Below, in pieces: positions 17,309-27,868 of a stretch of DNA of 64,000 nt. Numbering within the stretch: the stretch's first letter is position 1; each line of letters begins with the position of its first letter. The translations under genes and the position numbers were made by a program. The notes beneath the pieces are model-generated. The model was not told the origin of the DNA. It made no database searches and was given only the letters and a program-made list of their open reading frames with translations. The stretch comes from Tahibacter soli (GTDB lineage Bacteria > Pseudomonadota > Gammaproteobacteria > Xanthomonadales > Rhodanobacteraceae): positions 372,001 to 436,000 of the forward strand of contig NZ_JAOVZO020000003.1 in the NCBI RefSeq assembly GCF_025717065.2, read 5' to 3'.

Positions 17309-18238
17309 ATGACCGCCGAACTTGCAACGATCATCGACTTCATCCGCTACGGCGCGAGCCGCTTCGCGGGCGCGGGCCTGAGCTTCGGCCACAGCTACGA
17401 CAACGCGCTCGACGAGGCCACGCATCTCGTGCTGCACGCGCTGCACCTGCCGCACGACCTGTCGCCGAACTACGGTCAGGCGAAGCTCGTCAAGGACGAG
17501 ATCCGCGTCGTGCTCGACCTGATCGAGCGGCGCGTCCTCGAGCGCAAGCCGGTCGCCTACATCACCGGCGAGGCGTGGTTCGCGGGCCTGTTGTTCAAGG
17601 TCGACGAACGCGTGCTCGTGCCGCGCTCGCCGATCGCCGAGCTGATCCTCGCCGGCTTCTCGCCGTGGCTCGACGACCGCCACGTCGAACGCGCGCTCGA
17701 CCTGTGCACCGGCTCGGGCTGCATCGGCATCGCGATGGCGTCGCACAACCCGAACTGGACGGTCGATCTCGTCGACGTCAGCGACGCCGCGCTCGAACTC
17801 GCCAACACCAATATCCGCTTCCAGGACGTGCAGGGCCGGGTGCGCGCGATCAAGTCCGACCTGTTCGACGCGATCGAGGGCGAGGTGTACGACCTCATCG
17901 TGTCGAATCCGCCGTACGTGACCGAGCAGGAATTCGCCGAACTTCCGCCCGAATACGGCCATGAACCGTCGCTAGGCTTGGTCGCCGGTCACGACGGCCT
18001 CGACTTCGCGCTGCGCATCCTTGCCGATGCGCCGCGGCACCTTTCCGAAGAAGGCCTGCTGATCGTCGAGGTCGGCGAGAGCGAGCACGCGCTGGCGCAA
18101 CTGCTGCCGCGCGTGCCGTTCACGTGGATCGAATTCAACGTCGGCCCGATGGGCGTGTTCGCGCTCGACCGCCGCGATCTCGTCGCGCACGCCGACGACA
18201 TCCGCGCCGCGGCGAACGCGCGCCGGCAGGGCGCATAA
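17309..18238 (+). CDS. prmB: Ribosomal protein L3 glutamine N5-methyltransferase
   Basis: SAM-dependent methyltransferase modifying the glutamine of ribosomal protein L3. The N-terminal helical domain (1-100) resembles PrmB rather than PrmC, with [17 protein letters not shown]. The SAM site [10 protein letters not shown] is at 131-140 and the catalytic NPPY at 200-203, followed by [14 protein letters not shown]. 309 residues. prmB is commonly followed by aroC in gammaproteobacteria, as here (17-bp gap), which separates it from PrmC. Confidence 0.95.
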   Translation: MTAELATIIDFIRYGASRFAGAGLSFGHSYDNALDEATHLVLHALHLPHDLSPNYGQAKLVKDEIRVVLDLIERRVLERKPVAYITGEAWFAGLLFKVDERVLVPRSPIAELILAGFSPWLDDRHVERALDLCTGSGCIGIAMASHNPNWTVDLVDVSDAALELANTNIRFQDVQGRVRAIKSDLFDAIEGEVYDLIVSNPPYVTEQEFAELPPEYGHEPSLGLVAGHDGLDFALRILADAPRHLSEEGLLIVEVGESEHALAQLLPRVPFTWIEFNVGPMGVFALDRRDLVAHADDIRAAANARRQGA

Positions 18239-18255
18239 GGCAAGGCGAAACGAAC

Positions 18256-19359
18256 GTGTCCAGCAATTCCTTCGGCAAGCTCCTGACCGTCACGACCTTC
18301 GGCGAAAGCCACGGTCCGGCGATCGGGTGCGTGATCGACGGCTGCCCGCCCGGGCTCGCGATCGCGCCGGAGGATTTCCGCGCCGACCTCGATCGCCGCG
18401 CGACCGGCAAGAGCCGTCACACGTCGCAGCGGCGCGAAGCCGACGACATCGAGATTCTTTCCGGCGTGTACGAGGGCGTCACCACCGGCACGCCGATCGC
18501 GCTCGTGATCCGCAACACCGATGCGCGCTCGAAGGACTACAACGACATCGCCGAGCGCTTTCGGCCCGGCCATGCCGACTACACGTACTGGCACAAGTAC
18601 GGCGTGCGCGATCCGCGCGGCGGCGGCCGTTCGTCGGCACGCGAGACGACGATGCGCGTCGCCGCGGGCGTCGTCGCCAAGCGCTGGCTCGCCGAGCGTT
18701 ACGGCGTGCGCGTGCGCGGCTGGCTCGCCGCGCTCGGCGACGTGACGCCGCGCGCGTTCGACTGGGATGCCGTCGAAGAGAACCCGTTCTTCTGGCCCGA
18801 CGCCGCGATGGTGCCGGAACTCGAAGCGTTCATGGACCGTCTGCGCAAGTCCGGCGATTCCGTCGGCGCGCGCGTCACCGTGCTCGCCGACAACGTGCCG
18901 CCCGGTTGGGGCGAACCGATCTACGGCAAGCTCGATGGCGAACTCGCGGCGGCGCTCATGAGCATCAACGCCGTCAAGGGCGTGGAAATCGGCGACGGCT
19001 TCGGCGCGGTCGCGCAGCGCGGCTCGACGCATCGCGACGAAATCACGCCCGAGGGTTTCCTCTCGAACCATGCCGGCGGCATTCTCGGCGGCATTTCGAC
19101 CGGGCAGGACGTGATCGCGTCGATCGCGCTCAAACCGACGTCGAGCATTCTCATTCCCGGACGCAGCGTGAACGTTCGCGGCGAGCCGGTCGAAGTCGTC
19201 ACCAAGGGCCGCCACGATCCGTGCGTCGGCATCCGCGCGACGCCGATCGCCGAGGCGATGGTCGCGCTCGTGCTGATGGACCAGGCGCTGCGCCACCGCG
19301 CGCAATGCGGCGACGTCGGCGCGATGAAACCCCTCATTCCGGCGAAAACCGCTCCCTGA
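18256..19359 (+). CDS. aroC: Chorismate synthase
   Basis: Last step of the shikimate pathway: 5-enolpyruvylshikimate-3-phosphate to chorismate with reduced FMN. 367 residues from the GTG start ([10 protein letters not shown]), preceded by an AAGG-type Shine-Dalgarno. Signature stretches [34 protein letters not shown] and [16 protein letters not shown] are all present, as is the C-terminal [17 protein letters not shown]. It probably shares a transcript with prmB and feeds the tryptophan genes further on. Confidence 0.97.
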   Translation: MSSNSFGKLLTVTTFGESHGPAIGCVIDGCPPGLAIAPEDFRADLDRRATGKSRHTSQRREADDIEILSGVYEGVTTGTPIALVIRNTDARSKDYNDIAERFRPGHADYTYWHKYGVRDPRGGGRSSARETTMRVAAGVVAKRWLAERYGVRVRGWLAALGDVTPRAFDWDAVEENPFFWPDAAMVPELEAFMDRLRKSGDSVGARVTVLADNVPPGWGEPIYGKLDGELAAALMSINAVKGVEIGDGFGAVAQRGSTHRDEITPEGFLSNHAGGILGGISTGQDVIASIALKPTSSILIPGRSVNVRGEPVEVVTKGRHDPCVGIRATPIAEAMVALVLMDQALRHRAQCGDVGAMKPLIPAKTAP

Positions 19360-19394
19360 GCGAAAGCGCGCGCGGCCGGACCGCGCGCTTTCGC
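19360..19394 (+). terminator. 13-bp perfect hairpin after aroC
   Basis: GCGAAAGCGCGCG (19360-19372) pairs with 19382-19394 around a 9-base loop, starting one base after the aroC stop. No U tract follows, so termination may be partial. Confidence 0.55.
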
Positions 19395-19425
19395 AGTCCG
19401 ATATGTATCCAACTGGAGAAGTGTA

Positions 19426-20463
19426 ATGTCTGCGAGTTCTGCGGAACGCAAGTTCAAGGTCGCGATGGTCGGCGCAACCGGCGCGGTCGGCGAAACCCTG
19501 ATCGGCATTCTGAAAGAGCGCAAATTCCCGATTTCCGAATTCGTGCCGCTCGCGAGCGAACGCTCGGCCGGCAGCCAGGTGGATTTCGGCAACCAGAAAG
19601 TGACCGTGAAAGACCTCGCGACGTACGATTTCGACGGCGTCGACATCGCGTTCTTCTCGGCCGGCGGCAGCGTCAGCCGCGCGCACGCGGCCCGCGCGGC
19701 GGCGGCTGGCGCGGTCGTCATCGACAACACGTCGGAGTTCCGCTACCAGGACGACATCCCGCTCGTCGTCGCCGAAGTGAATCCCGGCGCGATCGCGCGG
19801 TACACCACGCGCGGCATCATCGCCAATCCGAACTGCTCGACGATGCAGATGCTCGTCGCGCTCGCGCCGATCCATCGCGAGGCGGGCCTGCGCCGCATCA
19901 ACGTCGCGACGTACCAGTCGGTATCCGGTGCGGGTCGATCCGGCATGGAGGAACTCGGCCGCCAGACCGCGGCGATCCTCAATTTCCAGGACTACGAGCC
20001 GAAGAAATTCACCAAGCAGATCGCGTTCAACGTGATCCCGCACATCGACGACTTCCAGCCGAACGGCTACACCAAGGAAGAGATGAAAATGGTGTGGGAG
20101 ACACGCAAGATCCTCGAAGACGAGACGATCGCCGTGAACCCCACCGCGGTGCGCGTCCCCGTGTTTTTCGGCCATTCCGAGGCCGTGCATATCGAAACTC
20201 GCGACAAGATCACAGCGGAGCGGGCGCGAGAACTGTTAGAAAGCGCCCCCGGCGTTGTGGTTGTGGATGAGCGCCAGCCGGGTGGATACCCGACCCCGGT
20301 GACGCACGCCGCGGGGCAGGATCCCGTCTTCGTGGGGCGCATCCGCGAGGACATATCGCATCCGCACGGTCTCAACCTCTGGATCGTTTCCGACAACATC
20401 CGCAAGGGCGCCGCCCTCAATGCGGTACAGGTCGCCGAGCTATTGGTGAAATCGTATCTGTGA
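19426..20463 (+). CDS. asd: Aspartate-semialdehyde dehydrogenase
   Basis: NADP-dependent reduction of aspartyl phosphate to aspartate semialdehyde, the branch point to lysine/diaminopimelate, threonine and methionine. 345 residues with GATGAVGE at 16-23, nucleophile Cys137 in NPNCST and SVSGAGRSGM. The start has GGAGA about 8 bases upstream. It lies directly upstream of fimV, as in Pseudomonas. Its product is the substrate of DapA encoded at 62751. Confidence 0.97.
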   Translation: MSASSAERKFKVAMVGATGAVGETLIGILKERKFPISEFVPLASERSAGSQVDFGNQKVTVKDLATYDFDGVDIAFFSAGGSVSRAHAARAAAAGAVVIDNTSEFRYQDDIPLVVAEVNPGAIARYTTRGIIANPNCSTMQMLVALAPIHREAGLRRINVATYQSVSGAGRSGMEELGRQTAAILNFQDYEPKKFTKQIAFNVIPHIDDFQPNGYTKEEMKMVWETRKILEDETIAVNPTAVRVPVFFGHSEAVHIETRDKITAERARELLESAPGVVVVDERQPGGYPTPVTHAAGQDPVFVGRIREDISHPHGLNLWIVSDNIRKGAALNAVQVAELLVKSYL

Positions 20464-20504
20464 TCTATAGTTACGGTTGTGTTATAAGGCAAATTCGAGA
20501 TTGG

Positions 20505-20528
20505 CCGACCGGCTTTCGGGCCGGCCGG
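20505..20528 (+). terminator. Imperfect GC hairpin after asd
   Basis: CCGACCGGC (20505-20513) pairs with GCCGGCCGG (20520-20528), one mismatch, 6-base loop. It lies in the 238-bp gap between asd and fimV; no gene is visible in that gap and no T tract follows the hairpin. Confidence 0.4.
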
Positions 20529-20701
20529 CGCCGCCGCACAAGGTAGTGAGGCGAGGTTTGCAGCCGCGTAAGTGGTTGATCAACCGGATACTTTCGCGGA
20601 GCGCGGGCTGCGAATAGGGGAATGGACGGCGTCACGAAGGTCGCGCGGGATCAACCGTATGAATAGCAGGCCACTGGCCAAAGTTTCCGGGGGCTGACCT
20701 C

Positions 20702-23293
20702 ATGAAAGGATCGTTGAAACTATCGCTGGCCGTTGCGCTTGCGCTAGCGGGTTCGGACGCGCTGGCACTCGGCCTGGGGATGATCCAGGTCCGGTCCGGC
20801 CTGAACGAACCGCTCAACGCCGAGATTCCCGTTACGGGCGGCCCTGACGAGACGGCCAGTCTGTCCGTCGCGCTGGCTGCCGCTGCCGATTTCGAACGCG
20901 TGGGCCTGTCGCGCTCGCGCGTGCAGGTGCCGCTGGAGTTCACCGTCGCGGCCGGCGCGCGAGGCGCCGTCATCAAGGTCACCAGCAAAGAGCCGGTCCG
21001 CGATCCGTTCCTCGATTTCCTGATCGAAGTGAACTGGGCCAAGGGCAAGCTGCTGCGCGAATACACCGTTCTGCTCGACCCGCCGACCATGGCGCCGGCG
21101 ATCAAGGGTTCGCGCGCGAGCACCGCGCCGGTCAAGGAAACCGCGACGACGGCAGCGCCGTCGCAGTCGCTACCGGCCGCCAAGCCGGGCAAGGCGCCGC
21201 GTCCGACCAAGTCGGCCGAGCCGGTGGCCTCCGCGCCGCCGAGCACGCCGCCGGCCGAGAAGCCGTCGCGCGCGGGCGCCAGTGCCGGTGCCGGCGAGTA
21301 CGGCCCGGTCGCCGCGGGCGAAACGCTGTGGGAAGTCGCCGCGGCGACCCGTCCGGACGACAACGTCACGCTCAACCAGGTGATGCTGGCGCTGCACCGG
21401 AACAACCCGAGCGCGTTCTTCAAGGACAACATCAATTCGCTCAAGCGCGGCGCGATCCTGCGCGTGCCGAGCGTGGAAGAGATCAAGGCCGTCGGTAGCG
21501 CCGCGTCCGCCGCGGCCGAAGTGCGCAACCAGAACGATGCTTCGCGCTCGGGTACGCCGACGCTCGTCGCCGATTCGGCCGCGTCGGCCAGCGCGCCGGC
21601 CGCCGCGCCCGCGACGAAGACCGCGCAGCCCGATCGCCTGGCGCTGGTGCCGCCCAAGTCGAGCAAGGACAGCAAGCCGACCGCCGAATCGGCCGGTTCT
21701 GGCACGAGCGCGAGCGGCGACGTGACCACGCGGGCGGAACTGGCCCGTACGAAGGAAGCGCTTGCCAGCCGCGAACAGGAAACGAACGAACTCAAGTCGC
21801 GCGTGCGCGAACTCGAGGAAATCAAGAACAAGAACGACAAGCTGATCTCGTTCAAGGACAGCGAGCTGGCTGAACTGCAGAAGAAACTGAAGGAACTGCA
21901 GGACAAGGCCGCCAAGCCGGGCGCCGCGCCGGCCGCGACGACGCCGGCCGCAACGCCGCCGTCGACCGCCGCGACGACGCCGGCAACCGCGACGCCGAAG
22001 CCGGGCGAGCCGCCGAAGACCGGCGAGTTCAGCAAGGAAGAAATCTGGGGCAGCGCCGCGGGCGACAAGGCACCGGCCGCGTCGACGACGCCGTCCGCGA
22101 CCGCCGGTACGACGCCGTCGAGCACGACCCCGCCGCCGTCCACCGGCACGACGCCGCCGGCGAGCACGACGACCCCGTCGCCGACGACCGGCACGACGCC
22201 GCCGTCGACGACCTCGACGCTGCCGCCGGCCACCGCGACGCCGTCGACCACGACGCCGCCGGCCTCGACCACCGGCACGCCGCCGTCGACGACCGCGACC
22301 ACGCCGCCTGCGACGACCGCACCGGCCGCGACGCCGCCGAAGCCCGCCGCCAGCACGACGGCGCCGGCCAAGGCGCCGACGCCGGCCAAGGTACAGCCGC
22401 TCGCGGCCGACGAGCCGTGGTGGCAGAAGACGTGGGTGCTCGCTGTCGGCGGTCTTGCGCTGCTCGCCGTCGTCGGGCTTGCCCTGATGAACCTGCTGCG
22501 CCGTCCGAAGGCTGCGCCGGCGGCCGACACGGGTGCCGGCGACAACACCGCGTACGCGGGCGGCTACGACGAGGAACACGGTCTGCTCGACCGTCTCGCG
22601 CAGTACCCGGACGACACGTCGGCGCATCTGGAACTGACGAGCCTGTACTACGCGCAAGGCCAGGCCGACAAGTTCGAAGACGCGGCGCAGGCGATGTACG
22701 CGCACATCAGCGACACCTCGATGGCCGAATGGCAGCAGGTGCGGGCGATGGGCCGCGAGCTCGCCCCGCACAATCCGCTGTTCGCCGACGAGCCGTCGTA
22801 CCAGGCGCCGACGCATGCGCACACGTTCGGCAGCAGCGAACCCGAGCCGATGCGTTTCGACGGTTTCGACGACGTGTCGAGCTTCGGCAAGACGCAGCCC
22901 GCCGCCGCGCTGCCGGAAGAAGACACGTTCGACTTCGACCTGGCCGACCGCAGCGCGACGACGCAGACGATTCCGGCGCCGGCCCCGGCTCCGGCGGCGC
23001 CTGCACGCGACGATTTCTCGCTCGATCTGCCGCCGATGGACTTCGACACGCGCATTTCGCAGCCGTCGCTGACGCCGCCGCCGAGTTTCTCGACGCCGGC
23101 GCCGCCGCCGTCGCGGATCGAGGACGATCTGATGGCGACCGACGATGCGATCGGCACGAAACTCGATCTGGCCAAGGCGTATCTCGACATGGGCGACCCC
23201 GACGGCGCCAAGTCGATGCTCGAGGAAGTCATCGCCGAAGGTTCGGACAAGCAGAAGGCCGAAGCGCGCAAGCTGCTGGCCGAGATCCGATAA
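20702..23293 (+). CDS. fimV: FimV-like pilus/polar assembly protein
   Basis: An 863-residue inner-membrane protein of the FimV family, which organises type IV pili, twitching and cell-pole structures. In order: signal peptide (1-22), FimV N-terminal domain beginning LGLGMIQVRSGLNEPLNAEI (about 23-128), a LysM-like motif (about 200-255, GETLWEVAAATRPDDNVTLNQ), a coiled coil (about 345-400, ELARTKEALASREQETNELK), a Thr/Pro/Ala-rich tract (about 403-575), one membrane helix (about 582-602, WVLAVGGLALLAVVGLALM), a cytoplasmic acidic region and a terminal TPR-like FimV motif (about 820-863). Position between asd and truA is the standard one. Confidence 0.95.
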   Translation: MKGSLKLSLAVALALAGSDALALGLGMIQVRSGLNEPLNAEIPVTGGPDETASLSVALAAAADFERVGLSRSRVQVPLEFTVAAGARGAVIKVTSKEPVRDPFLDFLIEVNWAKGKLLREYTVLLDPPTMAPAIKGSRASTAPVKETATTAAPSQSLPAAKPGKAPRPTKSAEPVASAPPSTPPAEKPSRAGASAGAGEYGPVAAGETLWEVAAATRPDDNVTLNQVMLALHRNNPSAFFKDNINSLKRGAILRVPSVEEIKAVGSAASAAAEVRNQNDASRSGTPTLVADSAASASAPAAAPATKTAQPDRLALVPPKSSKDSKPTAESAGSGTSASGDVTTRAELARTKEALASREQETNELKSRVRELEEIKNKNDKLISFKDSELAELQKKLKELQDKAAKPGAAPAATTPAATPPSTAATTPATATPKPGEPPKTGEFSKEEIWGSAAGDKAPAASTTPSATAGTTPSSTTPPPSTGTTPPASTTTPSPTTGTTPPSTTSTLPPATATPSTTTPPASTTGTPPSTTATTPPATTAPAATPPKPAASTTAPAKAPTPAKVQPLAADEPWWQKTWVLAVGGLALLAVVGLALMNLLRRPKAAPAADTGAGDNTAYAGGYDEEHGLLDRLAQYPDDTSAHLELTSLYYAQGQADKFEDAAQAMYAHISDTSMAEWQQVRAMGRELAPHNPLFADEPSYQAPTHAHTFGSSEPEPMRFDGFDDVSSFGKTQPAAALPEEDTFDFDLADRSATTQTIPAPAPAPAAPARDDFSLDLPPMDFDTRISQPSLTPPPSFSTPAPPPSRIEDDLMATDDAIGTKLDLAKAYLDMGDPDGAKSMLEEVIAEGSDKQKAEARKLLAEIR

Positions 23294-23319
23294 GAAGAAC
23301 ACGGTGGTTTGAACTGCGG

Positions 23320-23347
23320 GGGCCGGCTATGCCGGCCCTTTCTTTTT
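23320..23347 (+). terminator. Rho-independent terminator of fimV
   Basis: GGGCCGGC (23320-23327) pairs with GCCGGCCC (23331-23338) across TAT, followed by TTTCTTTTT. The 3' arm and first part of the T tract (TGCCGGCCCTTTCTT) recur at 23366-23380. Confidence 0.85.
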
Positions 23348-23437
23348 GCGCATCGACACTGGCATTGCCGGCCCTTTCTTCGCGGTGGCGCCCGGCGCGG
23401 CTACAATCGCGCCCCCATCGCCCGTTCCGGAGCTTCC

Positions 23438-24205
23438 TTGCGCATCGCCCTCGGCGTCGAATACGACGGCACCGACTTTCTCGGCTGGCAGCGGCTGTCG
23501 ACCGGGCGGACCGTGCAGGAAGCGCTGGAAGACGCCCTGTCGTTCGTCGCCGACGCGCCGGTCGAGGTGATCTGCGCCGGCCGCACCGATTCGGGCGTGC
23601 ATGCGCGCTGCCAGGTCGTGCATTTCGACAGCGACGTCGTGCGCGCGCCGCGCAACTGGCTGCTCGGCGCCAATTCGCGCATGCCGCGTTCGGTCTGCGT
23701 GCGCTGGGCGCAGGTCGTCGACGGCGAGTTCCACGCGCGCTTCGCCGCGCGCGCGCGGCGCTACCGCTACACCATCCTCAATCGCGACGTGCGCCCGGCG
23801 CTCGATGCGCGCTACGTCACCTGGGAGCGCGTGCCGCTCGACGTCAACGCGATGCATCACGCGTCGCGCGCGCTGATCGGCGAACACGACTTCAACGCGT
23901 TCCGCACCGTCGCCTGCCAGGCGCCGACGTCCAGGCGCGACATGCAGGCGATCGACATCCGGCGCGATGGCGATCTCGTGCACATCGAAGTGCAGGCGAA
24001 CGCGTTTCTGCATCACATGGTGCGCAACATCGTCGGCAGCCTGCTGCCGGTCGGTCGCGGCGAGGCGCGCGCCGAATGGGTCGGCGAAGTGCTCGCGGGC
24101 CTGGATCGCAGCAAGGCCGGGCCGACCGCGCCGGCGCAAGGGCTGACGTTTCTCAGGCCGCTATATCCGGCGCAATGGCAGCTGCCGGCCGAGGTGACGC
24201 TGTGA
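23438..24205 (+). CDS. truA: tRNA pseudouridine(38-40) synthase TruA
   Basis: Modifies uridines 38-40 in tRNA anticodon arms. The most likely start is TTG at 23438 with GGAG 4 bases upstream, giving [18 protein letters not shown] and 255 residues. Catalytic Asp51 lies in [10 protein letters not shown], and [17 protein letters not shown] near the C-terminus is the second signature. No ATG in the right place would leave an intact N-terminus. A TACAAT box at 23402-23407 may be the -10 of the operon. The stop overlaps trpF by 4 bp (GTGA). Confidence 0.95.
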   Translation: MRIALGVEYDGTDFLGWQRLSTGRTVQEALEDALSFVADAPVEVICAGRTDSGVHARCQVVHFDSDVVRAPRNWLLGANSRMPRSVCVRWAQVVDGEFHARFAARARRYRYTILNRDVRPALDARYVTWERVPLDVNAMHHASRALIGEHDFNAFRTVACQAPTSRRDMQAIDIRRDGDLVHIEVQANAFLHHMVRNIVGSLLPVGRGEARAEWVGEVLAGLDRSKAGPTAPAQGLTFLRPLYPAQWQLPAEVTL

Positions 24206-24830
24206 GCCGCGTGCGCATCAAGTTCTGCGGGCTCACGCGCGCGGATGACGTCGCGGCGGCCTGCACGCTCGGCGTCGACGCGCTCGGTTTCGTGCTCACG
24301 CGGCGCAGCCGGCGCTACGTCGATCTCGATGCCGCCGTCGCCTTGCGCACCGTCGTCGCGCCGTTCGTGTCGGTCGTCGCGCTGGTGATGGACGACGAGC
24401 CGGCCTGGGTCGCAGAAGTCATTTCACGGTTCGCGCCCGATCTGCTGCAATTCCACGGTGCCGAACCGGCGGCGTTCTGCGCCGGTTTCGGCCGGCCGTA
24501 CCTCAAAGCCGTGCCGATGGGCGGCGACGGCGCGGATGTCGCGGCTTGCGCGCGCGAACATGCGCTAGCGGCGGGTTTTCTGCTCGACAGCCACGCGCTC
24601 GGCGAGCCCGGCGGCAGCGGCAAGGCGTTCGACTGGACGCGCATGCCGCGGGACGTCGGCCGGCCGCTGATGCTCGCCGGCGGGCTGACGCCCGCGAACG
24701 TCGGCGACGCCGTACGCATCGCGCGGCCGTACGCCGTCGACGTGTCGAGCGGCATCGAAAGCGCGCCGGGCATCAAGGATTTCGGAAAAATGAAGCTTTT
24801 TGTACAAAACGCCAACACGGCAGGTGCGGC

Positions 24831-24834
<4 letters not shown>
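24202..24834 (+). CDS. trpF: Phosphoribosylanthranilate isomerase
   Basis: Tryptophan biosynthesis: N-(5-phosphoribosyl)anthranilate to CdRP. TIM barrel of 210 residues with the catalytic cysteine at Cys9 (RIKFCGLTR) and aspartate at Asp129 (FLLDSHALG); the phosphate site GGLTPANV and VDVSSGIES follow. GTG start, overlapping the truA stop by 4 bp and the trpB start by 4 bp. Indole-glycerol-phosphate synthase (trpC) and the earlier trp genes are elsewhere, a split common in gammaproteobacteria. Confidence 0.97.
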
Positions 24835-26044
<1,210 letters not shown>

Positions 26045-26048
<4 letters not shown>

Positions 26049-26872
26049 CCGCCATGAACCGCATCGACCAACGTTTCGCCGCACTCAAGGCCGCGCGCCG
26101 TCCGGGCCTGATTCCGTTCATCACCGCCGGCGATCCGGCGCCCGAATCGACCGTCGCGATCATGCATGCGCTCGTCGCGGCCGGCGCCGACCTGATCGAA
26201 CTCGGCGTGCCGTTCTCCGACCCGATGGCCGACGGCCCGGTGATCCAGCACGCGAACGAGCGCGCGCTCGCCAAAGGCGTCGGGCTCGTCCAGCTGTTCG
26301 CGTGGGTGCGCGAATTCCGGCAGCGCGACGCGCAGACGCCGATCGTGCTGATGGGCTATCTCAACCCGGTCGAGATCATGGGCCATGCCGCGTTCGCGCA
26401 GGCCGCCGTCGCGGCCGGCGTCGACGGCGTGCTGCTGGTCGACTGCCCGGTCGAGGAACTCGACACCGCGCAGCCGATCCGCGACGCGGGTCTCGCGCAG
26501 ATCTTCCTTGCCGCACCGACCACCGACAACGCGCGCCTTTCGCGCATCTGCGACGAGGCGAGCGGGTTTCTGTACTACGTGTCGTTCGCCGGCATCACCG
26601 GCGCGGCGAAGCTGTCGACCGACGCCGTGCGCGAGCGCGTCGCGGCGATCAGGACGCGCGCGCACACGCCGGTCGCGGTCGGTTTCGGCGTCCGCGACGC
26701 CGAATCGGCCGCCGCGATCGCGGGTTTCGCCGACGCGGTGGTGATCGGCAGCGCATTGGTCGATACACTGGCGGGCAGTGCGACGGCCGAGGAGGCTGCG
26801 ATGCGTGCCACGGCGTTCCTGACCCCGATCCGGGCGGCGCTCGATGCGCTGACCGCGGCCGATGCCGCGTAG
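26045..26872 (+). CDS. trpA: Tryptophan synthase alpha subunit
   Basis: Cleaves indole-3-glycerol phosphate to indole, channelled to TrpB. 275 residues, TIM barrel; catalytic Glu52 and Asp63 are in [26 protein letters not shown] and [10 protein letters not shown] form the phosphate site. The ATG at 26045 overlaps the trpB stop; an internal ATG at 26054 (MNRIDQRF) is the alternative start. Confidence 0.97.
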
Positions 26873-26990
26873 CCCGGACCCGACGCCTTCCGACCCCGCG
26901 GCATCGCCGGACGCGACGCCGCCCGAACCGTTCGACCCGAGCGCGCTGGTGCCCGACGCACCGCCGATCGATACCGGAGAAACTGGCGAC

Positions 26991-27857
26991 ATGAGTTGGC
27001 TTTCCAAACTGATGCCTTCGCGCATCCGTACCCAGGGCACGAGCAAGGGCAAGGTGCCGGAGGGCTTGTGGGAGAAGTGCGACGGCTGCGGCGCGGTGCT
27101 GTACCGGCCCGAGCTCGAACGCAATCTCGAAGTCTGCCCGCAGTGCAACCACCACCACGCGATCCGCGCGCGCAAGCGCCTGCTCGCGTTCTTCGACGAG
27201 GGCTCCACCCAGGAACTCGACGCCGATCTCGAACCGGTCGACGCGCTCAAGTTCAAGGATTCGAAGAAGTACCGCGACCGCATCGTCGCGGCGCAAAAGC
27301 AGACCGGCGAGAAGGACGCGCTGATCTCGATGCGCGGCCTGCTCAAGACGCGCCCCGTCGTCGGGGTCGCGTTCGAGTTTTCGTTCATGGGCGGCTCGAT
27401 GGGGTCGGTCGTCGGCGAAAAGTTCACGCGCGCGGCCGAGCTCGCGCTCGCCGAACGCATGCCGCTCGTGTGCTGGTCGGCGACCGGCGGCGCGCGCATG
27501 CAGGAAGGCCTGCTGTCGCTGATGCAGATGGCCAAGACGTCCGCCGCGCTCGCGCGCATGCGCTCGGCCGGCGTGCCCTACGTGTCGGTGCTGACGCATC
27601 CGACCACCGGCGGCGTGTCGGCGAGCCTCGGCATGCTCGGCGACCTGAACGTCGCCGAGCCGAAGGCGCTGATCGGGTTCGCCGGCCCGCGCGTGATCGA
27701 GCAGACGGTGCGCGAAACGCTGCCGGAAGGCTTCCAGCGTTCCGAGTTTCTCGTCGATCACGGCGCGATCGATTTCATCGTCGACCGCCGCGAGACGCGC
27801 GACAAGCTCGCGGACGTGCTCGCGCTGCTGATGCGCCAGCCCAAGGTCGCCGCATAA
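26991..27857 (+). CDS. accD: Acetyl-CoA carboxylase carboxyltransferase beta subunit
   Basis: Forms malonyl-CoA with AccA. 288 residues from [14 protein letters not shown], preceded by GGAGA about 10 bases up. The N-terminal zinc ribbon is complete: Cys30, Cys33, Cys49, Cys52. The crotonase-fold domain has [12 protein letters not shown] and [14 protein letters not shown]. An earlier in-frame ATG at 26862 inside trpA would add 43 Pro/Ala/Asp-rich residues unlike the family, so it is not used. Confidence 0.97.
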   Translation: MSWLSKLMPSRIRTQGTSKGKVPEGLWEKCDGCGAVLYRPELERNLEVCPQCNHHHAIRARKRLLAFFDEGSTQELDADLEPVDALKFKDSKKYRDRIVAAQKQTGEKDALISMRGLLKTRPVVGVAFEFSFMGGSMGSVVGEKFTRAAELALAERMPLVCWSATGGARMQEGLLSLMQMAKTSAALARMRSAGVPYVSVLTHPTTGGVSASLGMLGDLNVAEPKALIGFAGPRVIEQTVRETLPEGFQRSEFLVDHGAIDFIVDRRETRDKLADVLALLMRQPKVAA

Positions 27858-27868
27858 GCCCGACCGCC

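Noticed and set aside
23348-23437. Trp leader peptide/attenuator before truA-trpFBA
   Set aside because: No short frame with tandem Trp codons precedes truA; only the duplicated terminator arm is found.
26862-26990. Longer accD starting at an ATG inside trpA
   Set aside because: The extra 43 residues are Pro/Asp/Ala-rich and overlap trpA; the ATG at 26991 has a Shine-Dalgarno and gives the normal AccD N-terminus.
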